The notes under the pieces: generated by a model
Database searches by the model: none
What the model saw: only the letters and a program-made list of their open reading frames with translations
Told to the model about the DNA's origin: nothing
Part shown: piece after piece, positions 12,366-23,287 of the stretch
Layout: every line of letters begins with the position of its first letter
Position numbering within the stretch: position 1 is the first letter of the stretch
Origin: Gaeumannomyces sp. JS-464
Lineage: Eukaryota; Ascomycota; Sordariomycetes; Magnaporthales; Magnaporthaceae
Length of the DNA: 64,000 nucleotides
NCBI GenBank assembly: GCA_002197995.1
Contig: NGZR01000006.1
Span: 1,488,001-1,552,000 of the forward strand
Direction of reading: 5' to 3'
Program-made: the position numbers and the translations under genes

Positions 12366-12807
12366 TTACCACTAGGTACCTACCTTGTATCGCCTGCAGG
12401 TGTCGCAGCCCATGTTATTCTGAACGGATTTAAACTCAGCACCCGCGTGGACTGGGTTTTGGCACCCCACCCCCGTAATTCTCGTCCGATCCGGCTACGC
12501 CCGACGCTTAATCGTCCGTATTCCCAGATACTTGGGGGTGCGGAGATGGACTTGGACTAGGGTATCCGTGCGGGGAAGTCTGCCAAACGTCAAGCCGGCA
12601 GCGAAACCAGCGCATCAAGCGATAGCAGTGCGGACTCTCTGGCACACGCAGACGTGCCCACCTCGCAGTCCAAACAAAGCGTATCCGCGGAGAGGCCGAA
12701 TTTAAACCGATCCGGCGCATTTGAGCTCCCGAGTTCAAGTGCCGACCCCAATGTGAACTGGAGCAAGAGTCGGACGAGGGGTGTGACACGGAGGTGCCTG
12801 GGGTCTC

Positions 12808-12846
12808 TTGAGGGGGTGCTCGAGGGGGTGCTCGAGGGGGTGCTCG
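12808..12846 (+). repeat. Short tandem repeat, unit GAGGGGGTGCTC x3
   Basis: A 12-bp GC-rich unit is repeated three times head to tail, the last copy followed by GGG. There is no sign that it is coding. Confidence 0.7.
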
Positions 12847-13601
12847 GGATAGAGATTGCAGGCTCGGAACTGGGCTGGTCGTGCACGCAGAAAAGAAGGG
12901 CTGTTTTACGGCGGCACAATCAAGGAGGCGAAACATCAACCTATCGGCTTAGCGAAAAAACAAAAGAAAGTAAAAAGAAGAAAATAATAAGCCCCGATGT
13001 TTTACAAGGTTACAAACAGTTTCGGTGAATGGCTTTGATTTTTGTTGGGCTTCTGGGCGATTCTACCTCATCATGTATCCTCTAAAGTGAGGTTTGTCAC
13101 CACCTTCAAACCGCTTATTACCAACGCGCTGTTACAAGGGGTGGACTAGCAGCCGAAATCGGGAATAGGTGAATCCCGGTTTATCCCTGGCATAAATGTG
13201 GGTTCGTATATCTGTATCAGGGAGTGGCGGCTTCACAACCCGACTCGATGCACATCATGCGAGCGCAACGGGAAGAGAGAAAGGGACAATTAGAAAGCAG
13301 GGGGAGGGAAAACGCAGCAAGGCAGGCGACCACCAAACTCACGGAAACGGGCTTGGTGCGAGCGTGAAGGGCGTAAGAAAACAATTCAGTGTCTCGTCGA
13401 CAAAAATACTAGCTATAGCCAGCACCTTTACTAGCAAAACGATGGTGGTACCTATATGGAGGGACTAAGCCAAATGTGGACGTCCCAGGGTGGTGGCCCG
13501 TAGATGCCATGTGAACCAAAAGCTCCTGAATGAGTGACAATTTCCATATTCCAGGAGCGGTAAAAACAAAACTCCAGTGGGTTCCGCGGGCGGCTCACGT
13601 T

Positions 13602-15514
13602 TCAAGATTTAGCCGCCTCTGTCACCTTGACCATCAGGTTCGACTCGAGAAAAATACCATAGCTGACAACATCGCAGGGCTTGAGAGGGCGAGCCAGCTG
13701 GAGGTCAAAGTGGCGGAATAGCTGGTTGTTCTGCGTCAGCACAGATCCCGCGTGTGAAGACAGGGGCTAGCTGGAGAGGGGTGGGGGCAGGCTACGGTGG
13801 CATGCAGGGCCTTGACTCACCTCAAACACGACCTTGTGCAGCTCCATGAAGGCGATGGTCTTGCCCACGCACTGCCACTGGCCCGACCCGAACGCGCCGG
13901 CCTCGACATTGCGCTGCATGGCCGCGCGCTCGGCGTCGGGCAGATCGAGGAACCGGGACGGCCGGAACACGTCCGGGTCCGGCCCGAAGAGCGCCTCGGA
14001 CCGCAGCAGCGACGACTGGTTGGCGCAGATGGCGGTCCCGCCCGGCACGGCGACGCCCGCCAGCGTGTCGCCCTGCGGCGGCACCACCTTGGGCACCAGG
14101 CCCAGCAGCGGCGGGCGCATGCGGATGCCCTCGTAGACGACGGCCTGCAGCAGCACGGCAGGCGCGCCGCCTCGTCCGCCCTGATGATGGGGCTCGACGC
14201 CCTGCCGCCTGCGATGGCCGACGCGATCTCGGCCTTGAGGAGCGCGTGCGCCGACGGCGTCGACATGGTGTGCACGAGCACCGACCGGATCGCCGACGCG
14301 GTGCTCTCGGTGCCCGCCACGACCATGAAGAGGCCCTCGACCTCACATTCTTTCTGGGTGAGGCCGTGGTGGATGAAGGAACCCTGGCGTCTCCGTAAGC
14401 ACGAAGTGGGGGGGGGGGGGGGGGGGGAGGGTGTGTGTGTGGTTTTTTGATGAACTGGGAACTTACAAGCATGTCCTTCTTGGAATCGACGCCTTCTTTG
14501 AAGCGCTTGCCGACGTGGTGCTCGGCCACCCTGCAGGCGCCCTTGTCAGCTGCTACCCCTGTCAAGAGGGACGGGTGGAGGTGGTCAAACTCACGCCATC
14601 AAGGCCCCGAACCCCTCCTTGTCCTGCGGCTTGGGGCCGAGGAGCTTGAGGAAGGGCTTGGAGAAGAGGACGTTGCGGATCCAGGGCACGTCGGCTGACG
14701 TGGACATGCGGGGCCACAGGTCCTTGACGCTCTTGAGGAAGCTGTACAGGTCCGTCTCGGACGCGAGGTAGCCAAACTCCTTGCCGAACCCCAGCCGGGT
14801 GATGACGTCCATGGTGAAGTAGGTCGAGATGGGCCCGAGGTCGAGCAGGGTGCCGCCCGCGGCGTACCTGCGCTGCAGCGTCTCGACGAGCGTGCGGACC
14901 TGGCCGTCGACGCCGGCCTCGAAATCGGGCATCTCGCGGCCGCTGTAGGCGTGCAGGGTGCGCGACTTGAAGCGGGTGTGGGCGGCGGGCTGCAGCACGG
15001 TGAACATGTTGTCGTGGTAGGGGTTGAAGCGGCCCGTGATGTACCAGGTGTCGCGCTCGTAGCCGCTGCGGGCCGCGCTGACGCGTCGCAGGATCTCGAC
15101 GTCGTCCGTCATGAGCTCGTTGGGGCCGATGCGCACCAGCGGGCCCAGGTGCTTGTGCTTGCGGTTCAGCTCCCGGTGAACCCAGTACTGGCGCCCGCTG
15201 TACGTCGTCCTGGCAAGCCAGAGGTACGAGAAGTTGGCCACCCACGAGGCCGCGGGGAACTGGCGGAGCCGGTACCACGCCCAGAGGCTGGTCACCAAGT
15301 ACCAGACCGCCAGGACGCACACGCCCGCGGCGGCGGCGCGGCCCCACGACATGGGTGCCACCTGGGGCATGGCGACTCTGAGCTGCTGGACCCGCGGCGA
15401 GACGTGGAGCGCCTCGAGCCGGTTGAGGGAGTGGCGGGCCTCCTGGATCACCGGCAAGACCTTGCTGGCGACCATGGAGGAGAGGCTGGCCGTGCTGTCG
15501 TGTAGTGACTCCAT
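13602..15514 (-). CDS. Cytochrome P450 monooxygenase C (pisatin demethylase-like)
   Basis: A microsomal P450 of the pisatin-demethylase-like type, divergent from the ABA3-like gene. Exons: 15514-14595, 14530-14467, 14383-13821 and 13730-13602. The membrane span is A-A-A-A-G-V-C-V-L-A-V-W-Y-L-V. Other motifs are I-helix A-G-T-E-S-T, ExxR as Y-E-G-I-R-M, and heme loop F-G-S-G-Q-W-Q-C-V-G, with Gln/Trp in the positions usually before Cys in this clade. One base seems to be missing near 14157-14165, between A-A-R-L-P and L-L-Q-A-V-V-Y-E-G; with it the exons would total 559 codons. The start is uncertain: Met at 15514, or Met at 15370, which puts the anchor nearer the N-terminus; an upstream in-frame Met exists at 15637. 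Sharing a promoter interval with the synthase makes it the strongest P450 candidate for acting on the synthase product. Confidence 0.85.
14408..14427 (+). repeat. Poly-G tract (20 nt) in P450-C intron 2
   Basis: A run of 20 G followed by AGGG and a short GT repeat lies in the intron between the second and third exons of P450-C. Confidence 0.9.
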
Positions 15515-16717
15515 GGCGAGCTTGAAATCTATGGACTCGGCGACTTGGACGGACGAGGAGGTGGCAATCAGGTATAGATAAGTCAGTCTAAAGACGGCTG
15601 CCCATTCACCAAGGATAAAGTGGCTGTCTTTGTGCATTGCGACATGCCCAAAGTAGGTAACTGTACCTACCTAGATGTGTAGAAGGGGGAAGACGCCCTG
15701 AAATACGTCTGGTGTTTGGCAGGCCAGCCAATATTGGCTGCCTAGAGGTAGATAGATATACGAGGTGGGAGAAGGCTTGGGGCCGCAAGTTAAACCCTGC
15801 CTGAACAGAAAACAGTCCATAGAGATTTTTCTCAAGATAACGAAGATCGATACCATATTTGATACGTGTGGGGACGACCGGACTTTTCGCCGCGCATCGA
15901 CAGCCCTTGTCTTGCCCCCTCTCGCTCCCAGAATCTCCGCCGGGATTGGGACCGGTCACCCTATGCGGCCAAGTGCCGAAGGAAAATGGTGTATATAGGG
16001 AGGGGGTGGACGAAAAGAGGGGTGGTGGACTTATCCAAACGTCCACTGCGAGTGTTACCACAGGCCTCAAAGGGCTCCAGCCACGTCAGCGTGTGGAGTG
16101 TGGGTACGGAGGTTCGTTATAGTTCCGGCCCCCCACGCAGAGGTCGGTGAGGTTGATGATACTACCTCAAAAGAGACATTTTGTGACGGCGTGCATCGGT
16201 TTTCGGATCGGGAGCCCGAGTCCGACCAGGGACAACGGCCCACCATCAGCGGCACCCGAGAAGCAGACAGAGGCTTCGTCCAAGCCGATGTCAAGGGAGT
16301 TGGAAGATGCAGAGAGTCATCCTGAGCGGAAGCCATGCCGCGCTCTGTACCAGAGCGACGCCCATGCCAGAAACTCCCCCAAACCAGGGGCTCAGGCCCG
16401 GACGCTGCCGGGAGATGAGGGGAAGGACGACGCGGGCATTAATGAGGTTTCGGAAGGAGCCTTGTGGACAATACCTAGACAAGTGCCGGGCGAATGCTCA
16501 GCTGTTGCCCAGTTGGTGTACTCATACCTCGCCTCCTCGATAATAAACACATATATATCTCTCTCTGGAAGACCTAGGCTTGGGATCGTTTCTCTTCACT
16601 CACCAGTCAGCCTCCCTCGTTGCTCCCCTTACCTTCGCGATCAGCTTGCCTCGTCTTCACATTGCCAAGCCAGTCAGTTTGCCTCGTCTTTCCCTTTCAC
16701 ATCTCCCACTCGACGCC
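15515..16717. promoter_or_regulatory. Bidirectional promoter region between P450-C and the ABA3-like gene
   Basis: The two genes start about 1.2 kb apart in opposite directions, so this interval should hold both promoters. On the ABA3 side there is a TATA-like ACATATATATCTCTCTC near 16548, then a CT-rich leader (16610-16717) up to the ATG. No coding sequence is supported here apart from possible N-terminal extensions of P450-C to 15637. Confidence 0.5.
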
Positions 16718-18136
16718 ATGGCGCCCAAGTTCAACGACGCGTGGTACTACCCCAACGACATCGCCCATGATCTGGACGGCGTCACTGTCCTGCCCGAGGC
16801 CATGAAGCAGGAGGTGTATGCCTGCGCGTGGGAGTACACGCGGTGCGTGATCCCCCAGTACACCAACTGGAAGCGCTACGTGGCCTTCATGCGCACCATC
16901 ATCATCGGCATCATCGCCGAGTTCCGGGGCGAGCTCGTCGACGTGACGGCGGGCGACTCGATCCTGGGCTACTCGCTCGACGGCGTGCTGGACGCGCTCT
17001 TTGAGGGCACGCCGGGCCACGCGCTGATGGCGCGCGAGTACAAGACCTTCCTGCTCATCACGGCCGAGAAGACGAGCAAGCGGCGCGACCACGAGCTGTT
17101 CCGGCGCTATGTCAACGGGCTGGCCGCGTCGCCGCGCGCCTGGTTCCGCATGCGCGACTGCGACGCCCTCGCGCGCTTCTCGCTCGCCGCCGCCCTGGCC
17201 TGCTCCGACGTGCTCGACTTCCTCCCATCCGATGACCAGTTCGAGCTGCTGACCGAGATCGGCGACACGCTCTACGACGCCGTCGCCTTCTACAAGCACC
17301 GCAGCGAGGGCGAGACCAACAACACCTTCGCCTACGTGCCCGAGCAGGTCCGCGTCCAGGCCTTCCGCGTCGCCCGCGAGCTGCTCTGGGCCCTCGACGT
17401 CGCCTACGCCCACAAGCCCGAGGGCCTGCCGCTCATGAACTTTGTCCGCTTCTTCGGCGGGCCCATCCACATGATGATGCGCCGCTACCGCTTCGTCGAG
17501 GAGGACCTGACCATCGGCCGCCCCGAGACGGCCGTCGTCGTCGCCCAGACGCGCCGCAACGTCAAGCTGTGGAACCGCGTCGACGCCCAGGGCACGGCCG
17601 CGCCGGGCGACGCGGCCGCCGAGGCCAGCCACAGGCGCGGCGCAAGCAGCAGCAGCAGCAGCGGAAGCAGCAGCAGCGCCGACAGCGGCGACAGCACCAC
17701 TCCCAGCACCAGCCGCGCGAGCGACACCAGCGTCGAGGACGACGGCAAGCCCGGCGACGACACCACCGCCGGCGCCGCCGTCCAGGTGCCGGGCGTCGAG
17801 CGCTTCCACACGCTGCTGAAGCGCAGCGGCGAGCTCATGTTCCCGGAGCTGCCCACGTTTCTCTCCCGCTCGGCCGAGCCGCACTGCGACCGCTGCGGCT
17901 ACCAGGCTTCGTACGGCGCGCGCCGCATGTACCGCTTCGGCGGCGTCGACCTGTGCCGCGGGTGCCGGGCCATGTGGCGCGGCTACATCGAGTCGCTGCC
18001 CGAGCGCGTCCAGGAGGCCTTCCCCGACGTCGTGCTCAAGGCGCCGCCGCCGCCCCAGCCGCTCGCGCCCGAGGCCGCCGAGCCTCACCAACAGAGGCTG
18101 CACGAGGAGGCTTTCGGCCAGGCGTGCTATGTGTAG
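16718..18136 (+). CDS. ABA3: ABA3-type sesquiterpene synthase (alpha-ionylideneethane synthase-like)
   Basis: Intronless and intact, 472 residues. Residues 9-290 follow the whole core of the Botrytis ABA3 protein as I remember that family: W-Y-Y-P-N-D-I-A, A-C-A-W-E-Y-T-R-C-V-I-P, G-I-I-A-E-F-R-G-E, L-F-E-G-T-P-G-H, R-E-Y-K-T-F-L-L-I-T-A, F-R-M-R-D-C-D-A-L-A-R-F, N-F-V-R-F-F-G-G-P-I-H-M-M-M-R-R-Y-R-F-V-E-E. ABA3 turns farnesyl diphosphate into alpha-ionylideneethane, the first step of fungal abscisic acid synthesis, and lacks the classic DDxxD motif; none is obvious here. Distinctive parts are a Ser/Asp-rich insert (about 291-360) and a C-terminal Cys module (C390/C393 and C413/C416). I chose Met 16718 because homology begins directly after it; the frame is open further upstream to 16580. 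The neighbouring P450s point to a cluster. The exact product cannot be read from sequence. Confidence 0.87.
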   Translation: MAPKFNDAWYYPNDIAHDLDGVTVLPEAMKQEVYACAWEYTRCVIPQYTNWKRYVAFMRTIIIGIIAEFRGELVDVTAGDSILGYSLDGVLDALFEGTPGHALMAREYKTFLLITAEKTSKRRDHELFRRYVNGLAASPRAWFRMRDCDALARFSLAAALACSDVLDFLPSDDQFELLTEIGDTLYDAVAFYKHRSEGETNNTFAYVPEQVRVQAFRVARELLWALDVAYAHKPEGLPLMNFVRFFGGPIHMMMRRYRFVEEDLTIGRPETAVVVAQTRRNVKLWNRVDAQGTAAPGDAAAEASHRRGASSSSSSGSSSSADSGDSTTPSTSRASDTSVEDDGKPGDDTTAGAAVQVPGVERFHTLLKRSGELMFPELPTFLSRSAEPHCDRCGYQASYGARRMYRFGGVDLCRGCRAMWRGYIESLPERVQEAFPDVVLKAPPPPQPLAPEAAEPHQQRLHEEAFGQACYV

Positions 18137-18335
18137 TTTTGGTGGCTCAGAGGTTACGCACCGAGGTGCCTGGGTCTCAGGCCCTGGTTGGAGATATTTG
18201 GAGGGGGATATCGGTTATTCTGATGTGAGACAAGATTGGAATAATATGGGCAATGATTTTGCTGCCCGCGCTGGAATTTCCGTGTGAAGGAGTGGATGGA
18301 GGGAACAAAGGCTTACGTATAACTTTCCAAAGTTG
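18137..18335. other. 3' flank of the ABA3-like gene
   Basis: About 200 bases up to the first short TIR element. No gene is visible. This is the border between the gene cluster and the transposon-rich block. Confidence 0.4.
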
Positions 18336-19233
18336 GGGGCTGTTCGATACTATGCGGTTTTTGGTTTTTTAACCCCCTTAGTGGTTTTTTGCCCTGATTT
18401 AAGCTTATTTCTCGAAATGGAGACAACTCCCGGGGTAGCCCTGTAGCCGATCATATATATTTAGGCCTGTTTTTCGGTGGATTCCCATCCAAAGCAGACA
18501 CAAACCGTCTATTTGTCGCAAAGGAGCGGGCCATTACGAGGGATTTACCTCAAGGAAGGGTGGAAAGCCCGAGGAAAGGTGGCAAGCCCTGGTACCAATT
18601 GTTAAAAACTTTTGCTATCTTCGGCTTGCTGCGCGGCGCGCACCGATTAAAAGCGATAAAAAAAATTTATTAAATGAAGCAAAAAAAAAAAAAAGCGAAT
18701 TAAATGGTTTATTTGCTATATTAAACAGGTAAAAATTGCAGTTAAAACAAACGAATTAATTTAATGCACCTTATTAAATTCGACCTGGATCCCTTTTCTT
18801 TTTCTACTCACGGGCCGGCCAACCGGCCGGCCTTTTTTTTTTAACCTTTTTTTAACCCTTCCTAACCCTTTCTAATTAAAGCTACACGTGGTTTACAAGG
18901 CGTCCATCTAGGCGACTTTATAACGGGGTCGCTTAAAGCGTTAAATATAAACACTTCGGGGCTTAATATACAGTGGTGCCAAAGGGTTTAATCATGGAGT
19001 GATTAAACTGTTAGATCTTTTGGTTTATGGAGTGGAACGGTACTTTAGCACGCCCCTTTCACAAACTCGTTGGCCTGGTCAAAATAGTACTTCTAGCGGG
19101 GCAAAAGCTATATTTATTAGGCGTTTTACAGGGATTTGGGCAGGGGGGCCTCGGATCCACCATCGGTTTTTCAAGCGGTTGGCAAAAATAGTATGGAAAA
19201 AAACAAAAAACAGGAATAGTATTGAACAGCCCC
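18336..19233. mobile_element. Short TIR element 1 (Harbinger/MITE-like), 898 bp
   Basis: The left end begins GGGGCTGTTCGATACTAT and the right end, read in reverse complement, begins GGGGCTGTTCAATACTAT; both continue into G/T-rich sequence (GTTTTTTG-type). The element is flanked by TTG on both sides (18333-18335 and 19234-19236), which would be a 3-bp target duplication. The interior is AT-rich without a credible transposase, so it is non-autonomous. The GGTTTTTTAACCCCC motif near the left end is shared with element 3 at 44828. TIR type and 3-bp duplication suggest the PIF/Harbinger superfamily, which normally duplicates TWA. Confidence 0.7.
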
Positions 19234-19407
19234 TTGGATGGCCCAAGAAACAAACCGTGCGTCGAGGATCCTGGTAATATCGGTCTTCGATTCTTGCCTC
19301 CCTGGAAATTCTAATCGATGGACTCCGGTTGCGAATGGCAGTTGGACAGCGAGTCCCCCACTCAGGTCTGCAGCCAACCTGCGAACCTGGGCCACTCGCT
19401 GAATTAA

Positions 19408-19964
19408 GGGCGTGTTTGTCGGTAATGGTGTTTTTTGTTTTTTGACCTCGGCTTGCTTTTTGCATACGGATACTCCCGAAGTAAGCGTAACCAGGGGCCT
19501 TGCAATAAAAAATGTACCTTTTTTATTTTTTTATTTTATTTTTACCTGTAATCACATTTGCAAACCAATTTCCTATTTAGGCCGTGGCGAAAAAAGAAAA
19601 ACTTCATTCCTATCTGGTTTTATCTACCACGTGCTTGGCCCTCTCCTGGCTCCCCTGGCCCTTTTAGCCCTTTTTGGGCTTCGAAATTTTTTCCAAAGCT
19701 TTCCGAAAGGCGGGAGGGTGGCCGGCTTTATATATTCGTCGTGCCAAAGCCCTGGTCAGGAGGTGGCACAGGAGGTGGCGAAAAAGGTAGCCAGGGGCTG
19801 TATCAACGCGACTCGTTGTCCTGGATAAAAAATACTTCTGGCGGGTCTTTCGAATGATTTTCGCAAGGGCCGGGGCACCCTTGGCACAGACCCGCCACCC
19901 GATAAACCAGCGGTTTTTAAAATAGTATGGAAAAAACAAACACCCCTACACGACAAACACGCCC
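19408..19964. mobile_element. Short TIR element 2 (Harbinger/MITE-like), 557 bp
   Basis: Both ends begin GGGCGTGTTTGTCG when read inward, then continue to GTGTTTTTTGTTTTTTGA (left) or GTGTTTGTTTTTTCC (right). Perfect TAA duplications flank it at 19405-19407 and 19965-19967. The interior shares with element 3 the phrases AGGGGCC.TGCAATAAAAAAT, a GGAGGTGGC motif and ACTTCTGGCGGGTCTT, so the two belong to one family. No coding capacity is visible. Confidence 0.8.
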
Positions 19965-20009
19965 TAAGACGAAAATGGAAATCCATTTGCTGAGACTATA
20001 CCGCTAATT

Positions 20010-22240
20010 CACTAACCTCTTGTTCCCCCGTTCTCAAGCGCCTCGCAGGCGACGCGCGCTCCTGGGTCGCAAGCCCATCGCCCCTCCTGGACGACGCGGC
20101 GCCCCGCGGGCGGGCTCGCGGCCGCCCACCCCTCGGGCACGATGAGCCCGTGCCTGGCCGTGAGCGCCTGCTGCTCCAGGCGGTGCTGCCGCGGACCTCC
20201 TCGACGCCGCGGCCGATCTCGGGCGTCACCACGATCTGCGACTGCCCGGCGGCTGCTCCGCATATCCTCGCCACACTCGTCGCCGTCGTGGTTCGCGCGT
20301 TACTGTCGCCGCTGTGTCGACACAACTGGCACCACCGCCTGCGCCGCTCTCCAGGTCCACATCGTGGTCGTTGTGCCGGTAATGGTAGCGGCGGTTGCGT
20401 AATCGTAGTTCGGTCGGTGCTGCTGAGCGGGTTCAGCCGGCGCAGGTAGCGCGGTGGGACCTGGCTGGTTGAGCTGCCGCTGCTGGCCCTATACTGCTTC
20501 TGGTGGCGGCTGCTGCGGTGCCACCTGTGGGACTGCTGCTGCTGCTGTCGCCGACGCCTGTTTTCGCGAACTTCGGTGGCTGGGCCCCCTGACCTGCGTG
20601 GTGCCGGTGTCTGTCGCCGTCCCCGGGCTTAGCGGCCAGGCCGAGCAGCCGGCTCAGCCAGGGGACGTACAGCACGGCTTGCCGCATCGTCGGGACGCAG
20701 GAGCAGATTATCGGTGCGGCGATTTCCGCTAGGGACCATAGCCTGGGCTCGGCTAGGTCGTCTGCGGGGTCTCCCTCCTCAGGATGTATCGCTATGAGCT
20801 GGGGAGGATGTGTCGGGGGAAGGGAAAGACGAATGCACAAGTGGGGTCTGAACCGGTTTCGTTGGCTTGCACGATACAAATTATGGCGATACCGCATATT
20901 CTACCAAGATTTACCGAATTTGTTAAGTCGGTGCACCCCCTGTCCGCCGATATCCCTGTCCGCCCACCAGCGTGTTTCTTCCACCCATTTTACTTTTTTT
21001 TTTTTTTTTTCGGCTTTGTTTTTTTTTGGCTTTGTTTTTTTTTGGCTTTGTTTTTTTTTGGCTTTGTTTTTTTTTTGGCTTTTTTCAACTAAAATATAGC
21101 AGTTTTTTTTTATGGAAATTGGTGCATTTTAACGTTTTGTCAATGGAAAAACCGTACACAAAAAAAAAAAAAAACTGGTAAAATTTTAAACAAAATAATA
21201 TGTAAAATTAATTAGATTAGCTTTGTTTTAACTCCCGGGTGGAGAAAAATACAAAAGTTTAAGAGACATTATAAAGATGATGCCAATCTTCTTGGTAATA
21301 GGCATAAGCTGCAGGTTCCACACCAACGGGATCGGCTGGTTGAATAGGATCAAGTCGAGGCCTAAGTTCAACGTAAACTATCCGCTGTTCCCTCCGACTC
21401 CTAGATCAGTACCCTTGGTCGCCGGAAACGGGGTTAATGGCAGACATAGCAGGCTCCACATTACCTACCGCGACCCACCACACGGGCAGCAGGCTGACTC
21501 AGGTGCCCTCGGCTGCCGGGGTCCAGGCCTTGTGCACCGGCCTGCACTGCAGGATCTCGTAGAGGAACTGCTCGACGCCCTGGCAGAGCAGGCAGATGAT
21601 GACGAGGCGGCTGACCAGGACCCAGCGTCGGTCCGGGATGAGGCGCGGTAGAAACAAGCAAAGGAGGCCTTGGCCGCGCACACTCCCAGCCCCAGAGGAC
21701 CGAGATGGCCATGATGTACCGCAGGATGAGTGACAGGCGATCTGGGGCAATCATTTCGACGTGGCGGCCGAAGCCGAGCGTCGCGGCTGCGCATGCGGGC
21801 GCGGATCGAGTTTCCTAGTGGTTAGATGCGGTGCGGAAGCGACACGGGACGGAGCGCTAGCTGGACAACCCCCGACGCTTATCGCATATGATGGCCGTTG
21901 CGAAGCCGGCGAGGCAGATCTGCCCGCGGAGGTCCCGGGTCCGTCAACTCGAGGGGCCAAGACACTTCAAGGGAGGGATCACCGCTCTCCAACGTACCCG
22001 GCTAAACACTATCCAGGCTGGCGGGTAGGTGTCGTCGTAGGCGTCGGACGGCGATCAGCACATTGCTTTGGGATAGGAGCCCCTCGCCCTTCCATCTCTC
22101 CTACCGTTTTCACTAACCGTCATCCCAGCCCAGGCTATCCGGACGAAAATCCGTATCGCGACTAGGACCGTAGTTACGGCCAGGATGGAGATGGCGCTCG
22201 ATTGGAGGTCGTCGCTGAGATCCTCGCTGCTTTCTGCCAT
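20010..22240 (-). pseudogene. Rhodopsin-domain (PTH11-like) integral membrane protein, disrupted
   Basis: Pieces of one fungal rhodopsin-domain seven-helix protein lie in order on the minus strand. They are: an N-terminal exon with M-A-E-S-S-E-D and a first span (I-S-I-L-A-V-T-T-V-L-V) at about 22240-22130; a possible R-D-L-R-G-Q-I-C-L-A-G-F-A-T piece near 21900; R-L-S-L-I-L-R-Y-I-M-A-I-S-V-L-W-G near 21730; R-L-V-I-I-C-L-L-C-Q-G-V-E-Q-F-L-Y-E-I-L-Q-C-R near 21590; and W-S-L-A-E-I-A-A-P-I-I-C-S-C-V-P near 20720, with a low-complexity tail. The frame changes at least twice within 150 bases, and an AT-rich segment (about 20800-21450) separates the last pieces. It is therefore probably non-functional. 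The family is associated with surface sensing in plant-associated fungi. Confidence 0.6.
21005..21085 (+). repeat. T-rich minisatellite, unit GGCTTTGTTTTTTTTTT
   Basis: A 16-18 bp unit is repeated about four to five times head to tail, directly after a long T-run. It sits in the AT-rich insertion that splits the rhodopsin-domain pseudogene. Confidence 0.85.
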
Positions 22241-23279
22241 GGCGGGCCCTCGCACCGCCAGCGGGCGGGACATGGGACAGGGCGCTCGCAATGGCTGGAC
22301 GGCCAGGGCAAACGAAGTTGGGACGCAACGCTGTTAGGGCATATCCGGGTGGTCGAAAAGTCGTGCATCTGTGAGCATTGACTTCCCATTCGGAAAGAGG
22401 GAAAAAGGCAAAGGAGAAAAAAGGAACGCGCGGGGGTTAGAGAGAGAAAAAAAAAGGCAACTGGGAGACACCACAATACCACAATGTTCACTCGGCAGTA
22501 GCCCACACTACCCCAGGACCTGAGGGGGCTCGATAAGCGGCCCCGAAGCTTGCAGAGACAGAGTTTGGCCATCGAGTGCGCGCATTTCATGGGATGGCTG
22601 CATGACGAGGGGTCACCCCGGGCTCTTGGGCCTCGCTCCCGGGCAGCCATGTGTTTTGTGGGAATTTGGGCCCTGGCAAGAAAACTCGTGGTTTATTTTG
22701 CTCTTCTCTGTTTCCCTGCTGCCTTCGGACGAAGTTTGCGCGACTCGACTGAATCGGGCGTTGCACCTGCCGGCAGTCGGCAAGCCCTGGAAACGGGCCC
22801 AAGGAAGCGGTCCATGCGCCCCAAGCAGCAGCTGCGACCAGTCTGTCGCTGACTGAAATCTGCCCCACTCCATATCGTGCAGCTTTGCTGGCCAGGCGCA
22901 AAGCAGGGGCGCTGCCTCCAAGAACGCATGCGCCCGTCATCACTGCCACGTGGGATGCGATCAGATGTGGAATCAAGATGGCTAGGTGTGCATCGGGGGG
23001 GGGTCTATCGAGATGCCGTGTCGTTTGGTTCATGTCGGTGCCGTGACATTGCGCCTTTGCCTGTAGTGCGTTGTCGTGTACCCAAGCCGCTTGCATAGTC
23101 GTAAATTGGAGATTCACGTTCTCCTGCCTGTGACGCAAAGCACCGGCCACCTTGGCCAAATAAACGTTCTGAGAATAAGGAATGAACGCTGAGAGCTACG
23201 ATCTCCGCCCGGTTTAGAATCGCTTCTGGCTGAACGCCAAGATACATATGCACGGCAGCCCACCATCAAAGTCTTGGCA
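22241..23279. other. Intergenic sequence left of the hAT element
   Basis: About 1 kb of ordinary base composition with no supported gene. The longest open frame (22587-23159, minus) has no recognisable motif. The hAT target site lies at its right end. Confidence 0.35.
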
Positions 23280-23287
23280 CATGCCAC

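Larger units (their letters stand above)
11579..13601. other. P450-B promoter side and P450-C 3' flank
   Basis: Two kilobases without a supported gene. It contains three imperfect copies of a GATGCAGTGTAAC-like motif (12291-12365) and a short GC-rich tandem repeat near 12808-12850, listed separately. Minus-strand open frames overlapping 11579-12043 extend the P450-B frame upstream of its ATG but lack conserved sequence. Confidence 0.4.

Noticed and set aside
16697..18103. 468-codon open frame antisense to the ABA3-like gene
   Set aside because: It is a mirror of GC-rich codon use. The plus-strand frame carries the conserved family sequence; the minus frame is Ala/Gly/Val/Leu-rich without motifs.
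22587..23159. 190-codon minus-strand open frame left of the hAT element
   Set aside because: No recognisable motif, no plausible intron structure, overlapped by other frames of similar quality.
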